A DNA stretch of 64,000 bases from Bowmanella pacifica (lineage in GTDB: Bacteria; Pseudomonadota; Gammaproteobacteria; Enterobacterales; Alteromonadaceae). A model generated the notes under the pieces. The model searched no databases and was not told where the DNA came from. It saw only the letters and a list, made by a program, of their open reading frames with translations. The DNA is taken from assembly GCF_014645355.1 (NCBI RefSeq), contig NZ_BMLS01000007.1, positions 62,001 to 126,000 on the forward strand, written 5' to 3'. This document shows positions 39,767 to 49,280 of the stretch, piece by piece (the first letter of the stretch is position 1; every line of letters begins with the position of its first letter). The translations under genes were made by a program, and so were the position numbers.

Positions 39767-40348
39767 CTATGCGCGTTTAAGCACATGCTCCAAGGTTCGC
39801 TGTACCAAAACGGGCAAAGGCAGTTGTTCGTCGGGTTCCACCGACTCGAACAAGGCGATGTCCAGATGTTTTGCTAGCATGGTACGAAACTGCCAATAAC
39901 TTCTTGGCCTCTCCCTGTCTTTATGCAGCCTTAAGGCATGCACATAATCCGGGTGACGCAGGCTGCCTCGTACCAGCTTCAGGGAAGCAAATAGACTGAC
40001 CGCATGTTTTTCCCCTGTCTCATCAAATACCACAATGACAGACTCAGCCTGAGCCAGAAAGTCAGCCTCTTTACTGCCAAATACCTGATTAAACACAGCG
40101 ACTAGCATGTCACAGCGAAACGTACAGGCAGGCTGCCATAGCTGTGCGGTGTAACCAAAGTGACGCAAGGTTTGCAGAAAGAGGGATTCCAGCTTTGCCT
40201 GTTCAGGCTGGGTAATGGATGCCAAAACAGCCAGTTTACGGGGGGCGGAATGCGCATCTGGCGCCTTGTCAGGCGAAAACCCTATTTGTTGAGGCTGACT
40301 TTGCGTCTTTATCACAATATCCCCCGGGACAGGCTTTCCATGTCCCAT
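39767..40348 (-). CDS. Uncharacterised protein downstream of pomB
   Basis: A 193-aa soluble protein with no signal peptide or membrane helix. I do not recognise its family. Visible features are a basic/Pro-rich N-terminus, a central hydrophobic alternating pattern (KLAVLASITQ, DMLVAVFNQVF, ESVIVVFDETGEKHA) that suggests an alpha/beta fold, and RERPRSYWQFRTML. It lies 24 bp after pomB on the same strand, so it is probably co-transcribed with the stator genes. A link to motility is inference from position only. It might instead belong with thiI, which follows after 108 bp. Confidence 0.6.
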   Translation of the reverse strand: MGHGKPVPGDIVIKTQSQPQQIGFSPDKAPDAHSAPRKLAVLASITQPEQAKLESLFLQTLRHFGYTAQLWQPACTFRCDMLVAVFNQVFGSKEADFLAQAESVIVVFDETGEKHAVSLFASLKLVRGSLRHPDYVHALRLHKDRERPRSYWQFRTMLAKHLDIALFESVEPDEQLPLPVLVQRTLEHVLKRA

Positions 40349-40372
40349 CCCCGATGCGCTGTCCTATGTGGA

Positions 40373-41308
40373 CTAGTTCTCTTGCGGTTCCACAATAGAG
40401 ATGGGTTTAGACTCTTTAGGTGAGCCCTGATTAATGGCAATTTCCACCCGACGGTTACGGCTTCGTCCTTCTGCGGTGTTATTTGGCGCCAGAGGCTTAT
40501 TGTCGGCCATGCCCACCACCGTCATACGGGATTCATCAAAACCCTCGGCACCGCGCATGGCCTCGGCCACTGCCACGGCCCGCTGGGCAGACAAATCCCA
40601 GTTGGAGCGATACAACTCATTGGAAATATTCTGATTATCTGAGTGACCTGACACTTCAATCTTTCCGGGAATATCTACCAGCAAGCTACCAATTTTACGT
40701 AGCACAGGTACAAACTGCGGCTGAAGGAAGGCCGAGCCTGCCGAAAACGCCCCATTTTCGCGAATACGAATGGTGATCTGCTGGCCTAATGATTCCATTT
40801 CGATGGCACCATCGAGGATCTGACGCTCCATTTGTTGGGCAATCTTTTTCACCAGTTCATTGGTTTGTTCCTGGCTGGCGGCCTGAGATGAACTGCTGGC
40901 GGTTTCCTGTGCCGTTTGTTGCGACTTACCGCCACGCTGCGTGCCACGCTGTTTCTGACGACCACCGGCAGAATCTTCATCACCGGCCTGGAACTCCAAC
41001 ATCTGCTGGGTCATTTCAATGGTTTGCTGCTGAATATTCTCAATAGGTGTAGGATCAGGCCGGCCGGGCCTGAATTCCATCGCAATCACGCTGGTCCCCT
41101 TTGGAATGTCCTTAACCTCAATTTTATTTTGTACACCAAAGGCAAACTTCATAGAGCCGGCAATCTGCTTAAACTTAAGCACGTCCATTTCGGAAAACGC
41201 CAGCAACAGTACAAAGAAGCACATCAGTAACGACATTAAATCGGCAAAAGTAGCCATCCAGGCGGGTAAGCCGGATGGGCACTTGGGACATTCCTGCTCG
41301 TCAGACAT
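40373..41308 (-). CDS. pomB: Flagellar stator protein PomB/MotB
   Basis: The peptidoglycan-anchored stator subunit that, with PomA, converts ion flow into flagellar torque. The 311-aa protein has an N-terminal helix with the ion-binding aspartate in PAWMATFADLMSLLMCFFVLLLAFSEMD, a disordered linker with Gln-rich stretches (about 120-155), and an OmpA-like peptidoglycan-binding domain (about 185-300) with VSGHSDNQNI and EGRSRNRRVEIAI. The sequence FADLMSLLMCFF resembles the Na+-type PomB rather than H+-type MotB, which is inference. It follows pomA by 5 bp. Confidence 0.92.
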   Translation of the reverse strand: MSDEQECPKCPSGLPAWMATFADLMSLLMCFFVLLLAFSEMDVLKFKQIAGSMKFAFGVQNKIEVKDIPKGTSVIAMEFRPGRPDPTPIENIQQQTIEMTQQMLEFQAGDEDSAGGRQKQRGTQRGGKSQQTAQETASSSSQAASQEQTNELVKKIAQQMERQILDGAIEMESLGQQITIRIRENGAFSAGSAFLQPQFVPVLRKIGSLLVDIPGKIEVSGHSDNQNISNELYRSNWDLSAQRAVAVAEAMRGAEGFDESRMTVVGMADNKPLAPNNTAEGRSRNRRVEIAINQGSPKESKPISIVEPQEN

Positions 41309-41313
41309 GCGCC

Positions 41314-42078
41314 TTACTCCTCGGTGTCGCCGGTGGCACGCTTACTGGCAGCTAAATAATTTTTCAGCAAGGCCTCGATCACTCTGGGATTTTGACCATC
41401 GGCGATGCCCAGAATTCCGTCCAGTACCAGACTTTGATTAAGCTTTTCCTGATCAGCCCGATTTGTCAGCTTGTGCGCAATAGGCAAAGCAATCACGTTG
41501 GCAAAAAAGGCGCCGTATAAGGTAGTCAATAAGGCCACCGCCATAGCAGGTCCGATAGCTTTGGGGTCATCCATATTAGACAACATGGCCACCAAACCAA
41601 TCAGCGTCCCTATCATGCCCATGGCCGGTGCAATATCGCCCAGGCTTTTAAAAATAGACGCACCGAATTCATGACGCTCAGAGGTTAACTTGATGTCCTT
41701 GGCAAGAGTAGCGCGCACCACATCGACATCATGACCATCCACCAGCATATCCACACCTTTTTGCATAAAGACATTGTTGATTTCCGCTTCTTCCAGCGCC
41801 AGAAATCCGCCTTTACGTGCGGCATCGGCCATTTCAACAATCTTCTCAATCAACTCTTCGGGCGGTTCAATTTTGAACATAAAGGCTTTAACGGCAATCT
41901 TACCGGCGCCGAAAAATTGCCCCATGGTGAAAGAGCTCATGACTACAAACAATGAGCCCCCAAATACAATCAGGATGGAGGGTACGTTGACGAACATCAT
42001 GATATCGCCACCAAGCACCATGGACATTATGATAAAACCAATGGCACCCAACATACCTATCAGGGTTGCTAAATCCAC
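41314..42078 (-). CDS. pomA: Flagellar stator protein PomA/MotA
   Basis: The membrane stator subunit with four helices and a cytoplasmic loop that contacts the rotor. From the GTG at 42078 (VDLATLIGMLGAIGFI) it is 254 aa, the size of Vibrio PomA, with a strong GGGGAGGA ribosome-binding site. The longer in-frame start at 42189 adds 37 residues without family similarity. The large loop RHEFGASIFKSLGDIAPAMGMIGTLIGLVAML is typical. The pomA-pomB order is standard. Confidence 0.93.
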   Translation of the reverse strand: MDLATLIGMLGAIGFIIMSMVLGGDIMMFVNVPSILIVFGGSLFVVMSSFTMGQFFGAGKIAVKAFMFKIEPPEELIEKIVEMADAARKGGFLALEEAEINNVFMQKGVDMLVDGHDVDVVRATLAKDIKLTSERHEFGASIFKSLGDIAPAMGMIGTLIGLVAMLSNMDDPKAIGPAMAVALLTTLYGAFFANVIALPIAHKLTNRADQEKLNQSLVLDGILGIADGQNPRVIEALLKNYLAASKRATGDTEE

Positions 42079-42396
42079 ACCATCCTCCCCAAACGCACTA
42101 ATACCACCAGGTTTACCCCAGACGAAATAACTGTTCCAACAGCAGAGTTTGCCGCAACTTCGCTTGCCCGACAATCTTTGACTTGCCAATCATACCTTAT
42201 CAGGGCGTCTTGACCTTTGGTTTAACTTATTGACTTGGCTCACCAATTTATCGACGCCAGCGCGCCTTTCTAAAGCGTCTTTTTGCCCGGGGCAAAAGTG
42301 ATTGACCATAAATCGCCCCTCGGGTAAGGTGCGAAGCCGGTTTTCCGCCCGGCTGATCCCCTGTTCGGACGGGCCTTTAATAGTCAGTAGAGAGCA
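42079..42396. other. Divergent promoter region between pomA and xseB
   Basis: About 320 bp with no supported gene; an open frame at 42190-42438 is antisense and overlaps xseB. It must contain the promoters of the stator and the isoprenoid operons. A minus-strand TATGAT at about 42191 could be a -10 box, but no good -35 lies upstream of it. Confidence 0.6.
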
Positions 42397-42642
42397 ATGA
42401 CAAGCCGCAAAAAAACTGAAAATCTGTCGTTCGAACAATCGCTTGCCGAACTTGAAAGCATAGTCAAACAGATGGAAGGCGGTGATCTTCCCTTGGATGA
42501 GGCATTAGCGCAATTTGAGCGGGGTATTGAATTAACGCGTCACAGTCAGGCTAAATTGCATCAGGCACAGCAAAAAGTCAGTATCCTGATGGACAAGCAA
42601 GGTCAAACCGAACTGCTACCTTTTGAACAACCCGGCGAGTAA
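42397..42642 (+). CDS. xseB: Exodeoxyribonuclease VII small subunit
   Basis: XseB joins XseA in the single-strand DNA exonuclease VII. The 81-aa protein has the family core ENLSFEQSLAELESIVKQMEGGDLPLDEALAQFERGIEL, a helical hairpin. xseA is not in the window, which is normal. It is the first gene of xseB-ispA-dxs, with 3 bp to ispA. Confidence 0.95.
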   Translation: MTSRKKTENLSFEQSLAELESIVKQMEGGDLPLDEALAQFERGIELTRHSQAKLHQAQQKVSILMDKQGQTELLPFEQPGE

Positions 42643-42645
42643 CTC

Positions 42646-43539
42646 ATGTCCCAGGATTGGTTAACTGCACTTGGTCAGTATCAGACCAGAATCACCCAGT
42701 TGCTGAAAGATCAGGTGGAAAGCTTACCTTCTTTAGCCCCCGTATTGCGTGACGCCATGGGCTATGCCCTGCTAATGGGCGGCAAGCGCGTACGCCCTGC
42801 CATGTTATACACCACAGGACAAATGCTGGGCGTTAAGCTCTCTGATCTGGATGCTGCCGCCATGGCATTAGAATGTATCCATTGTTATTCACTGGTGCAT
42901 GATGATTTGCCGGCCATGGACAATGATGATTTGCGTCGTGGGCAACCAACCTGCCATATCGCCTTTGATGAAGCCAGTGCAATCCTGGCCGGTGATGCAC
43001 TGCAAACTCTGGCATTTTCGCTACTTTGTGATTATCCGTTAAGTGCTGCATGTGAACCCCAGCGAGTTAAACTGGTTAGTGCCTTAGCGAGTGCCTCAGG
43101 CTATCTGGGCATGTGTGGTGGACAGGCGCTGGACATGCAAGCCACAGACAAACTGATAGATATCGGGCAATTAGAGCAACTGCATCAATGCAAAACCGGT
43201 GCATTGCTGCAGGCGTCGGTAAAAATGGCTTGTATTCTGGCAGACATTCCTGCCAGCGAACAACAGCAACTGGCGATATTCGCAGAGAATATCGGGCTGG
43301 CCTTCCAGGTACAGGACGATATTCTGGATGTCACCGGCGACACCCAAACCCTGGGCAAGCGTCAGGGATCGGATCAAACCCTGAACAAAAGCACCTATCC
43401 GGCGCTGCTTGGTCTGGATGGTGCAAAGGCATTGGCACAACAACTTTACCAACAAGCACTTCAAGCCTTGCAGCCTTTACCTTACAATACGGATCTTTTG
43501 CGGTCATTTGCCGGATATATCGTCGACCGTAACCACTAA
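42646..43539 (+). CDS. ispA: Farnesyl diphosphate synthase
   Basis: IspA condenses IPP with DMAPP and GPP to make farnesyl diphosphate. The 297-aa protein has the first Asp-rich motif LVHDDLPAMDNDDLRRG and the second QVQDDILDVTGD, each with DDxxD-type aspartates, plus GGKRVRPAM. It supplies the precursors for quinones and undecaprenyl-P. It lies between xseB and dxs, the usual order. Confidence 0.96.
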   Translation: MSQDWLTALGQYQTRITQLLKDQVESLPSLAPVLRDAMGYALLMGGKRVRPAMLYTTGQMLGVKLSDLDAAAMALECIHCYSLVHDDLPAMDNDDLRRGQPTCHIAFDEASAILAGDALQTLAFSLLCDYPLSAACEPQRVKLVSALASASGYLGMCGGQALDMQATDKLIDIGQLEQLHQCKTGALLQASVKMACILADIPASEQQQLAIFAENIGLAFQVQDDILDVTGDTQTLGKRQGSDQTLNKSTYPALLGLDGAKALAQQLYQQALQALQPLPYNTDLLRSFAGYIVDRNH

Positions 43540-43553
43540 AACAATAAGTGCAC

Positions 43554-45422
43554 ATGACTCTGGATTTAGCCCATTACCCAACTTTGGCTTTGGCCGACAC
43601 ACCGCAGCAACTTCGCGAGCTGCCTCAGGATAAATTACGTCAACTGGCCAAGGAACTGCGCCAATACCTGTTGACCAGCGTCAGCCAAAGCAGTGGGCAT
43701 TTTGCCTCCGGCTTGGGTACGGTGGAACTGACCGTGGCGTTACACTATGTGTACAACACACCGTTTGACCGCTTGATCTGGGACGTCGGCCATCAGGCCT
43801 ATCCACATAAAATTCTAACCGGCCGACGCGATCGCATGCCCAGCATACGTCAGAAGAATGGTTTACACCCCTTCCCCTGGCCGCCGGAAAGTGAGTTCGA
43901 TACCTTTGCCGTAGGTCACTCGTCCACCTCTATCAGTGCTGCACTGGGCATGGCAGTGGCCGCCGAGAAAGAAGCCCAAGGCCGCAAGGTTGTTGCTGTG
44001 ATTGGGGATGGCGCCATGACAGCCGGTATGGCGTTTGAAGCCATGAATCACGCCGGTGATATCAAAAAAGATTTACTGGTGGTACTGAACGACAACGAAA
44101 TGTCGATTTCGGAGAATGTTGGCGCCCTGAACAGTCACCTGGCGCGTCTGCTGACAGGTCGCTTCTTTAACTCTATCCGTGACGGTGGCAAAAAACTGCT
44201 GTCCAATATGCCGCCTATCAAAGAATTTGCCAGCCGCGCTGAAGAGCACCTCAAAGGCATGGTGGTACCCGGCACCATTTTTGAAGAACTGGGTTTTAAC
44301 TATATCGGCCCCATCGACGGCCATGATGTTAACGGCATGGTGGATACCTTGCGTAATATGCGCCAGATGAGTGGCCCGCATATTCTGCATGTGGTGACCA
44401 AAAAGGGTAAAGGCTACGAAGAAGCCGAGAAAGACCCGATTAAATTCCATGCGGTGCCCAAGTTTAATCCGAGCGAGAACAGCCTGCCTAAAGCCAAAAG
44501 CACCGGCCCGAGTTTTTCCGGTATTTTCGGCGACTGGCTTTGCGATATGGCCGCCAAAGACGACAAGCTGATGGCGGTTACTCCCGCCATGCGCGAAGGT
44601 TCGGGTATGGTGAAGTTTTCACAGCAATTCCCCGAGCAATATTTTGATGTGGCGATTGCCGAGCAACATGCCGTGACCTTTGCCGCTGGCCTCGCTAAAG
44701 AAGGTTACAACGCCGTGGTGGCGATTTATTCCACCTTCTTGCAACGCGCTTACGATCAGCTTATCCACGACGTGGCACTGCAAAATTTGCCGATTCTATT
44801 TGCCATAGACCGTGCAGGGGTTGTGGGGGCAGATGGCCCGACCCACCAGGGCGTATTTGACATTCCCTTTATGCGCTGTATTCCCAATATGGTGATTATG
44901 ACGCCTTCTGATGAAAATCAATGTCGTCAGATGCTGTATACCGGTCATTTGCATAACGGTCCTGCTGCGGTGCGTTACCCACGCGGCCAAGGCATGGGCA
45001 CCGCCCTTGAGGCTGAGATGACTGCCCTGCCCTTAGGAAAAGGACACGTGCTGCGCAAAGGCGCCAATATTGCTATTTTGAACTTTGGCACCCTGCTCCC
45101 CGGCGCGCTACAAGCTGCCGAACAAATTAATGCGACTGTCGCCGATATGCGATTTGTTAAACCCCTGGATGAGGCCTTGCTGGCTGAACTTGCCAAAGAT
45201 CACGAGCTACTGGTCACACTGGAAGACGGTGCAGTAATGGGCGGTGCCGGTAGCGCTGTAGGTGAGTGCCTGCATCGCCAGCAGCTAGCTTGCCGTCTAC
45301 TGACCTTGGGCTTGCCTGACAGCTTTATTATGCAGGGCACTCAGGAACAAATGTATGCTGAACATCAGATTGATGGTCCCGGCATTGTGGCGCAAATTCA
45401 GGCCTTTAACGAAAAAGTCTGA
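43554..45422 (+). CDS. dxs: 1-deoxy-D-xylulose-5-phosphate synthase
   Basis: Dxs condenses pyruvate and glyceraldehyde-3-P with thiamin diphosphate. Its product feeds isoprenoids (here with ispA), pyridoxal-P (pdxB) and thiamin. I prefer the ATG at 43554 to the GTG at 43548, giving 622 aa. Key segments: [16 protein letters not shown], the ThDP-binding [20 protein letters not shown]...NDNEMSIS, and the transketolase C half with [18 protein letters not shown] strong bidirectional terminator follows. Confidence 0.96.
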   Translation: MTLDLAHYPTLALADTPQQLRELPQDKLRQLAKELRQYLLTSVSQSSGHFASGLGTVELTVALHYVYNTPFDRLIWDVGHQAYPHKILTGRRDRMPSIRQKNGLHPFPWPPESEFDTFAVGHSSTSISAALGMAVAAEKEAQGRKVVAVIGDGAMTAGMAFEAMNHAGDIKKDLLVVLNDNEMSISENVGALNSHLARLLTGRFFNSIRDGGKKLLSNMPPIKEFASRAEEHLKGMVVPGTIFEELGFNYIGPIDGHDVNGMVDTLRNMRQMSGPHILHVVTKKGKGYEEAEKDPIKFHAVPKFNPSENSLPKAKSTGPSFSGIFGDWLCDMAAKDDKLMAVTPAMREGSGMVKFSQQFPEQYFDVAIAEQHAVTFAAGLAKEGYNAVVAIYSTFLQRAYDQLIHDVALQNLPILFAIDRAGVVGADGPTHQGVFDIPFMRCIPNMVIMTPSDENQCRQMLYTGHLHNGPAAVRYPRGQGMGTALEAEMTALPLGKGHVLRKGANIAILNFGTLLPGALQAAEQINATVADMRFVKPLDEALLAELAKDHELLVTLEDGAVMGGAGSAVGECLHRQQLACRLLTLGLPDSFIMQGTQEQMYAEHQIDGPGIVAQIQAFNEKV

Positions 45423-45430
45423 GCAGCATT

Positions 45431-45461
45431 AAAAAGGTGAAGTGACGACTTCACCTTTTTT
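45431..45461. terminator. Bidirectional terminator after dxs
   Basis: AAAAAGGTGAAGT and ACTTCACCTTTTT form a 13-bp stem with a short loop nine bases after the dxs stop. Confidence 0.85.
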
Positions 45462-45567
45462 ATCCCTCCAATACACCGCGACATCAGCGTTAATAAGCAG
45501 ATAAAGCAAGAAGTCAAAAACAGAAAACGGAGCACAGCTGCTAGCTTATGCTAAGCAGATTTAGGGT

Positions 45568-46101
45568 TTATATCACACCGAATGTCATCAGGGCATGAAC
45601 GCCCGCACAGGCCAGAATACCTGCCAGAATATCATCCAGCATAATGCCTAATCCGCCATGCACATGCTTATCCAGATAGCTGATTGGCCAGGGCTTAAGA
45701 ATGTCGAACAGCCGGAACAACACAAATCCCACTAGCAGCGTAACAGGGCTTAAGGGAACCAGAATAAAGGTCAACAGCATACCCGCCACTTCGTCCCAAA
45801 CGATGGCACTGTGGTCATGCACCCCCATATCTTCGGCGGTTTTACCACAGATCCAAATGCCCGCCACACAGGCAACAAAAGTCAGTAGCAGATAGAACAG
45901 GTTACCAGATAAGGCTGCCAGCAGAACTAAAGGTATGGCAGCAATGCTACCGAAAGTACCAGGGGCTTTAGGGGCCAAGCCGGAACCGAATCCCAACGCC
46001 AGAAAGTGGGCGGGATTCTTCAGGCTGAGCAGACGAACCGGATTAGGTTCAACTGAAGTGTTGATAGCCTTTTCCTTCAAAGGCGTAACGTTCTTTGCCA
46101 T
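45568..46101 (-). CDS. pgpA: Phosphatidylglycerophosphatase A
   Basis: PgpA dephosphorylates phosphatidylglycerol phosphate to phosphatidylglycerol. From the ATG at 46101 it is 177 aa with the family pattern FLALGFGSGLAPKAPGTFGSIAAIP, then VHDHSAIVWDEVAGMLL, and ILKPWPISYLDKHVHGGLGIMLDD, with several membrane helices between. An upstream ATG at 46131 is possible, but the ribosome-binding site is better at 46101. It overlaps the thiL end, and is last in ribH-nusB-thiL-pgpA. Confidence 0.92.
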   Translation of the reverse strand: MAKNVTPLKEKAINTSVEPNPVRLLSLKNPAHFLALGFGSGLAPKAPGTFGSIAAIPLVLLAALSGNLFYLLLTFVACVAGIWICGKTAEDMGVHDHSAIVWDEVAGMLLTFILVPLSPVTLLVGFVLFRLFDILKPWPISYLDKHVHGGLGIMLDDILAGILACAGVHALMTFGVI

Positions 46102-47011
46102 CACGCAATTCCAGCTTTCCTTGCACGCCATTAAGCTGACCTATGCAAGTAACAGACACACTGGCCGTGGCCATAGCCAGATCCAAATTGCCTTTTTGCT
46201 CTTCAGAAACCGTAAATAGCAGCTCGTAGTCGTCACCTGCGGTCAGAGCATAACGAATGCCCTGCTCAGCCAGAACGCTATCTCGCATCGCTTCAGACAG
46301 GGGCAACTTATCCACCTGTAATACGGCACCGCAATGAGATGCATTGAGAATATGCTGCACATCGGCAATCAGGCCGTCAGAGACATCAATGCAACTGCTG
46401 GCGATGCGCCTTAAGACCGTGCCCACCAGAACCCTGGGGGTAGGATAATTCAGGCGATTGGCAACAAAGTTACGGTGCTTGGGCGGCACATCCATACGGC
46501 CCTGCAACATATCCAGCCCCAACCCTGCATCTCCCAGCGTACCGGTAACATAGAGCCAATCACCGGGCTTCGCCTTTGCTCGGGTAAGCGCTTGATCTTT
46601 TGGCACAAAACCTTGTGCTGTCAAAGTAATACTCAGTGGTCCTTTGACGGTATCGCCACCGATAAGCTGCACCGAATAATACTCGGTCAACTCCTGTAAG
46701 CCCAAAGAGAACTCGTCCAACCAATGCTCATCTACATCCGGCATCGACAGCGACAGGCTGATCCAGGCGGGCTCGGCCCCCATGGCAGCTAAATCACTGA
46801 GGTTCACGGCCACAGCCTTATGAGCTATGGCCCGAGGCGGGGTATCATTAGGGAAATGTACGCCGCCAACCAAGGTATCAGTGGTGACCGCTAATGACTG
46901 ATTTTGCGGCACATTGACCACAGCACAATCGTCGCCAATACCTAGCTGAACGTCACGACGAACGTGACTACGCTCCTTGAAGTAGCGTGCAATGATGTCG
47001 AATTCTTTCAC
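46049..47011 (-). CDS. thiL: Thiamine-monophosphate kinase
   Basis: ThiL phosphorylates thiamin monophosphate to the active diphosphate. The 320-aa protein has the PurM-like motifs GIGDDCAVV near 25-33, NLSDLAAMGAEPAWISLSLSM, GGDTVKGPLSITLT and CIDVSDGLIADVQHIL. It lies 5 bp after nusB. The coenzyme it makes is used by Dxs. Confidence 0.95.
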   Translation of the reverse strand: MKEFDIIARYFKERSHVRRDVQLGIGDDCAVVNVPQNQSLAVTTDTLVGGVHFPNDTPPRAIAHKAVAVNLSDLAAMGAEPAWISLSLSMPDVDEHWLDEFSLGLQELTEYYSVQLIGGDTVKGPLSITLTAQGFVPKDQALTRAKAKPGDWLYVTGTLGDAGLGLDMLQGRMDVPPKHRNFVANRLNYPTPRVLVGTVLRRIASSCIDVSDGLIADVQHILNASHCGAVLQVDKLPLSEAMRDSVLAEQGIRYALTAGDDYELLFTVSEEQKGNLDLAMATASVSVTCIGQLNGVQGKLELRDGKERYAFEGKGYQHFS

Positions 47012-47016
47012 GGGAA

Positions 47017-47439
47017 TCAGGCTTGCTCGTGTTTACGTAGGGTGCGAACGGCTTTATCCAGCACCCCATTAACGAATTTATGACTCTCTTCGGCACCAAA
47101 AGCCTTAGCAAGTTCAATGGCTTCGTTAATTACTACCTTGTAAGGTACATCCACACGCTTAACCAACTCGTAAGTGGCCAGACGCAATATGGCTTTTTCC
47201 ACCGGATCCAATTCTTCAGGCAGACGACCGAGATAAGGACGAATCTTAGTATCCAACTCGTCGTAATCATTAATGACCGCACGCAGTAGTTCCTGGAAAA
47301 ACGCCAGGTCCACTTTGGTCATATCATTGGTGGTGGCCAGGTGCAGCTCAATATGGTGCGCCGGGTTTTTAGACATTTGCCAGGAATAAATACCTTGCAA
47401 TGCCAGTTCACGTGCCTTGCGGCGGGCAGATGGCTTCAC
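47017..47439 (-). CDS. nusB: Transcription antitermination factor NusB
   Basis: NusB binds boxA RNA with NusE to support rRNA transcription antitermination. The 140-aa protein starts at a GTG ([23 protein letters not shown]) and shows [57 protein letters not shown], the standard all-helical family. It lies 3 bp from the ribH stop. Confidence 0.96.
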   Translation of the reverse strand: MKPSARRKARELALQGIYSWQMSKNPAHHIELHLATTNDMTKVDLAFFQELLRAVINDYDELDTKIRPYLGRLPEELDPVEKAILRLATYELVKRVDVPYKVVINEAIELAKAFGAEESHKFVNGVLDKAVRTLRKHEQA

Positions 47440-47442
47440 CGG

Positions 47443-47916
47443 TCAGACTCCTTCGATCTGGTCGATGACATTGACCATTTCCAGAGCACCCATGGCCGCT
47501 TCCGCGCCTTTATTTCCAGCTTTAGTACCAGAGCGTTCAATGGCTTGCTCGATACTGTCGGTGGTAATCACCCCGAAGGCAACCGGAATACCAAACTCCA
47601 GGGAAACCTGGGCCAGTCCTTTGTTGCACTCGCCGGCAACGAAATCAAAATGGGGAGTACCACCGCGAATCACCGCACCAAGGGCAATAATGGCATCAAA
47701 CTTCTGCTTTTCAGCCAGCTTTTTGGCCACAACCGGCAACTCGTAGGCACCAGGTACACGTACCAGAGTAATGTCCTGATCGTTCACCTCTCCGACCCGC
47801 TCCAGCGTATCCAGTGCGCCGTCTACCAGGCTTTCTACAACGAAACTGTTGAATCTGGACACAACGATAGCAAATTTCTTGCCCGTAGCGCGCAGGTTAC
47901 CTTCGATGATATTCAT
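47443..47916 (-). CDS. ribH: 6,7-dimethyl-8-ribityllumazine synthase
   Basis: RibH forms lumazine from DHBP and the ribityl-pyrimidine, the penultimate riboflavin step. The 157-aa protein has the family patterns [61 protein letters not shown] and [31 protein letters not shown]. It starts the ribH-nusB-thiL-pgpA run and is separated from ribBX by a terminator, so it has its own promoter in 47917-48080. Confidence 0.96.
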   Translation of the reverse strand: MNIIEGNLRATGKKFAIVVSRFNSFVVESLVDGALDTLERVGEVNDQDITLVRVPGAYELPVVAKKLAEKQKFDAIIALGAVIRGGTPHFDFVAGECNKGLAQVSLEFGIPVAFGVITTDSIEQAIERSGTKAGNKGAEAAMGALEMVNVIDQIEGV

Positions 47917-48080
47917 GCTCTATCCCCATAGTCAAAACGGCGCGTATGATACCACAGCCGAGAGGGAGGTGAACGGCTAAAATTCAAGGTCTATCAATGA
48001 TCAATGCTTGGGCATCTATCCCATCGCTAACTTAGTGTTTTGTCGAGCTTTGCTGTGTCATAGTGTAGTGGGTAAAGTTT

Positions 48081-48103
48081 AAAAAAGGGCGCTACGCGCC
48101 CTT
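48081..48103 (-). terminator. Terminator after ribBX
   Basis: On the minus strand GGGCGC, a three-base loop and GCGCCC are followed by six T, just past the ribBX stop. Confidence 0.85.
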
Positions 48104-48105
48104 AA

Positions 48106-49212
48106 TTAACTCACATATTCCACCACTTCCAGACCGAAGCCTGACAGCGCATGATATTTCTTCGGCTTACTTAATAGGCGCATCTTACGCACGCCCAGTG
48201 ATGCAAGAATCTGACAGCCCACCCCCACAGTGCGCGATGTTCCCTGCCAATTAGGCGTCGGGGTTTGCTCGCCTTTATCTTCAGACTCAAACTGACGCAC
48301 CTTAGCAATCAGTTCCTCGTTGGACTCCGCCTTACCCAGCAGCAACAGAATACCACCTTCATCCGCTATCCTGGCCATGGCCTGAGGCAGACCCATACTA
48401 CGGTCCAGGGAGCGTTGCGAGGCCAATAAATCGCCAAAAGTATCCTGTAAATGGACTCTTACCAACGCGGGGGCATCAGCACTGATTTCGCCTTTACGCA
48501 GGGCAAAATGTATTTGATCGTCAATCTCATCCTTAAAGGTAATCAGCTCAAACTCACCATATTCGGTAGGCAAACGGCATTCTGCAACCTTGCTAATGGT
48601 GGTTTCATTAAGATTCCGGTATTCAATCAAATCGGCGATGGTACCAATTTTCAGGTCGTGCTTGGCGGCAAACTTTTCCAGCTCTGGGCGACGGGCCATG
48701 GTACCGTCTTCATTGAGGATTTCCACAATCACGGCAGCAGGCTCCGCACCAGCCAGGCGCGCCAGATCCACACCAGCTTCGGTGTGACCTGCACGGTTAA
48801 GTACCCCACCGTTTTTGGCAATCAGCGGGAAGATATGCCCAGGTTGAACAATATCTGCGGCTTTGGCATCCGGGGCCACCGCCGCCAGAATAGTTTTTGC
48901 TCTGTCAGCTGCGGAAATACCCGTCGTCACCCCTTGGGCGGCTTCAATAGAGACAGTGAAATTAGTCGAAAACTGTGCGCCGTTATTGTTGACCATTAAG
49001 GGTAGATTCAAGCGCATACAACGCTCAGCCGTCATAGGCAGGCAAACCAATCCACGGGCATGTGTGACCATGAAATTAATCGCCTCAGGTGTAACAAACT
49101 CTGCGGCCATTATCAGGTCGCCTTCATTTTCCCTGTCCTCGTCATCCATCAGGATCACCATCTTGCCCTGACGAATATCCTCAATCAGTTCCTGGGTGGT
49201 GTTTAATGCCAT
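48106..49212 (-). CDS. ribB: 3,4-dihydroxy-2-butanone-4-phosphate synthase fused to a degenerate GTP cyclohydrolase II-like domain (RibBX type)
   Basis: The N-terminal domain (1-200) is a normal Rib[20 protein letters not shown], and [13 protein letters not shown] with the catalytic residues. The C-terminal 165 residues resemble RibA/GTP cyclohydrolase II, but the zinc-binding CLTGD-...-RCDCG cysteines are absent; the corresponding segment reads [20 protein letters not shown]. This matches the RibBX variant reported in Shewanella and other proteobacteria, so the second domain is probably not catalytic. The ATG at 49212 has a GAGTGAAG site; an upstream GTG at 49221 is possible. It follows ribE. 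Confidence 0.93.
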   Translation of the reverse strand: MALNTTQELIEDIRQGKMVILMDDEDRENEGDLIMAAEFVTPEAINFMVTHARGLVCLPMTAERCMRLNLPLMVNNNGAQFSTNFTVSIEAAQGVTTGISAADRAKTILAAVAPDAKAADIVQPGHIFPLIAKNGGVLNRAGHTEAGVDLARLAGAEPAAVIVEILNEDGTMARRPELEKFAAKHDLKIGTIADLIEYRNLNETTISKVAECRLPTEYGEFELITFKDEIDDQIHFALRKGEISADAPALVRVHLQDTFGDLLASQRSLDRSMGLPQAMARIADEGGILLLLGKAESNEELIAKVRQFESEDKGEQTPTPNWQGTSRTVGVGCQILASLGVRKMRLLSKPKKYHALSGFGLEVVEYVS

Positions 49213-49280
49213 ATTCTTCACTCAATCTTGTAGGGTAAAACGGCCCCGAGGCCGGTGACTAAAATTCGTTGAATGGCGCC

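Noticed and set aside
42190-42438. 82-aa minus-strand ORF between pomA and xseB
   Set aside because: It overlaps the xseB start on the other strand and has no recognisable features.
47917-48105. FMN riboswitch near the riboflavin genes
   Set aside because: Neither this gap nor those upstream of ribD, ribE or ribBX shows the conserved multi-helix FMN element; the ribD and ribE gaps are also too short.
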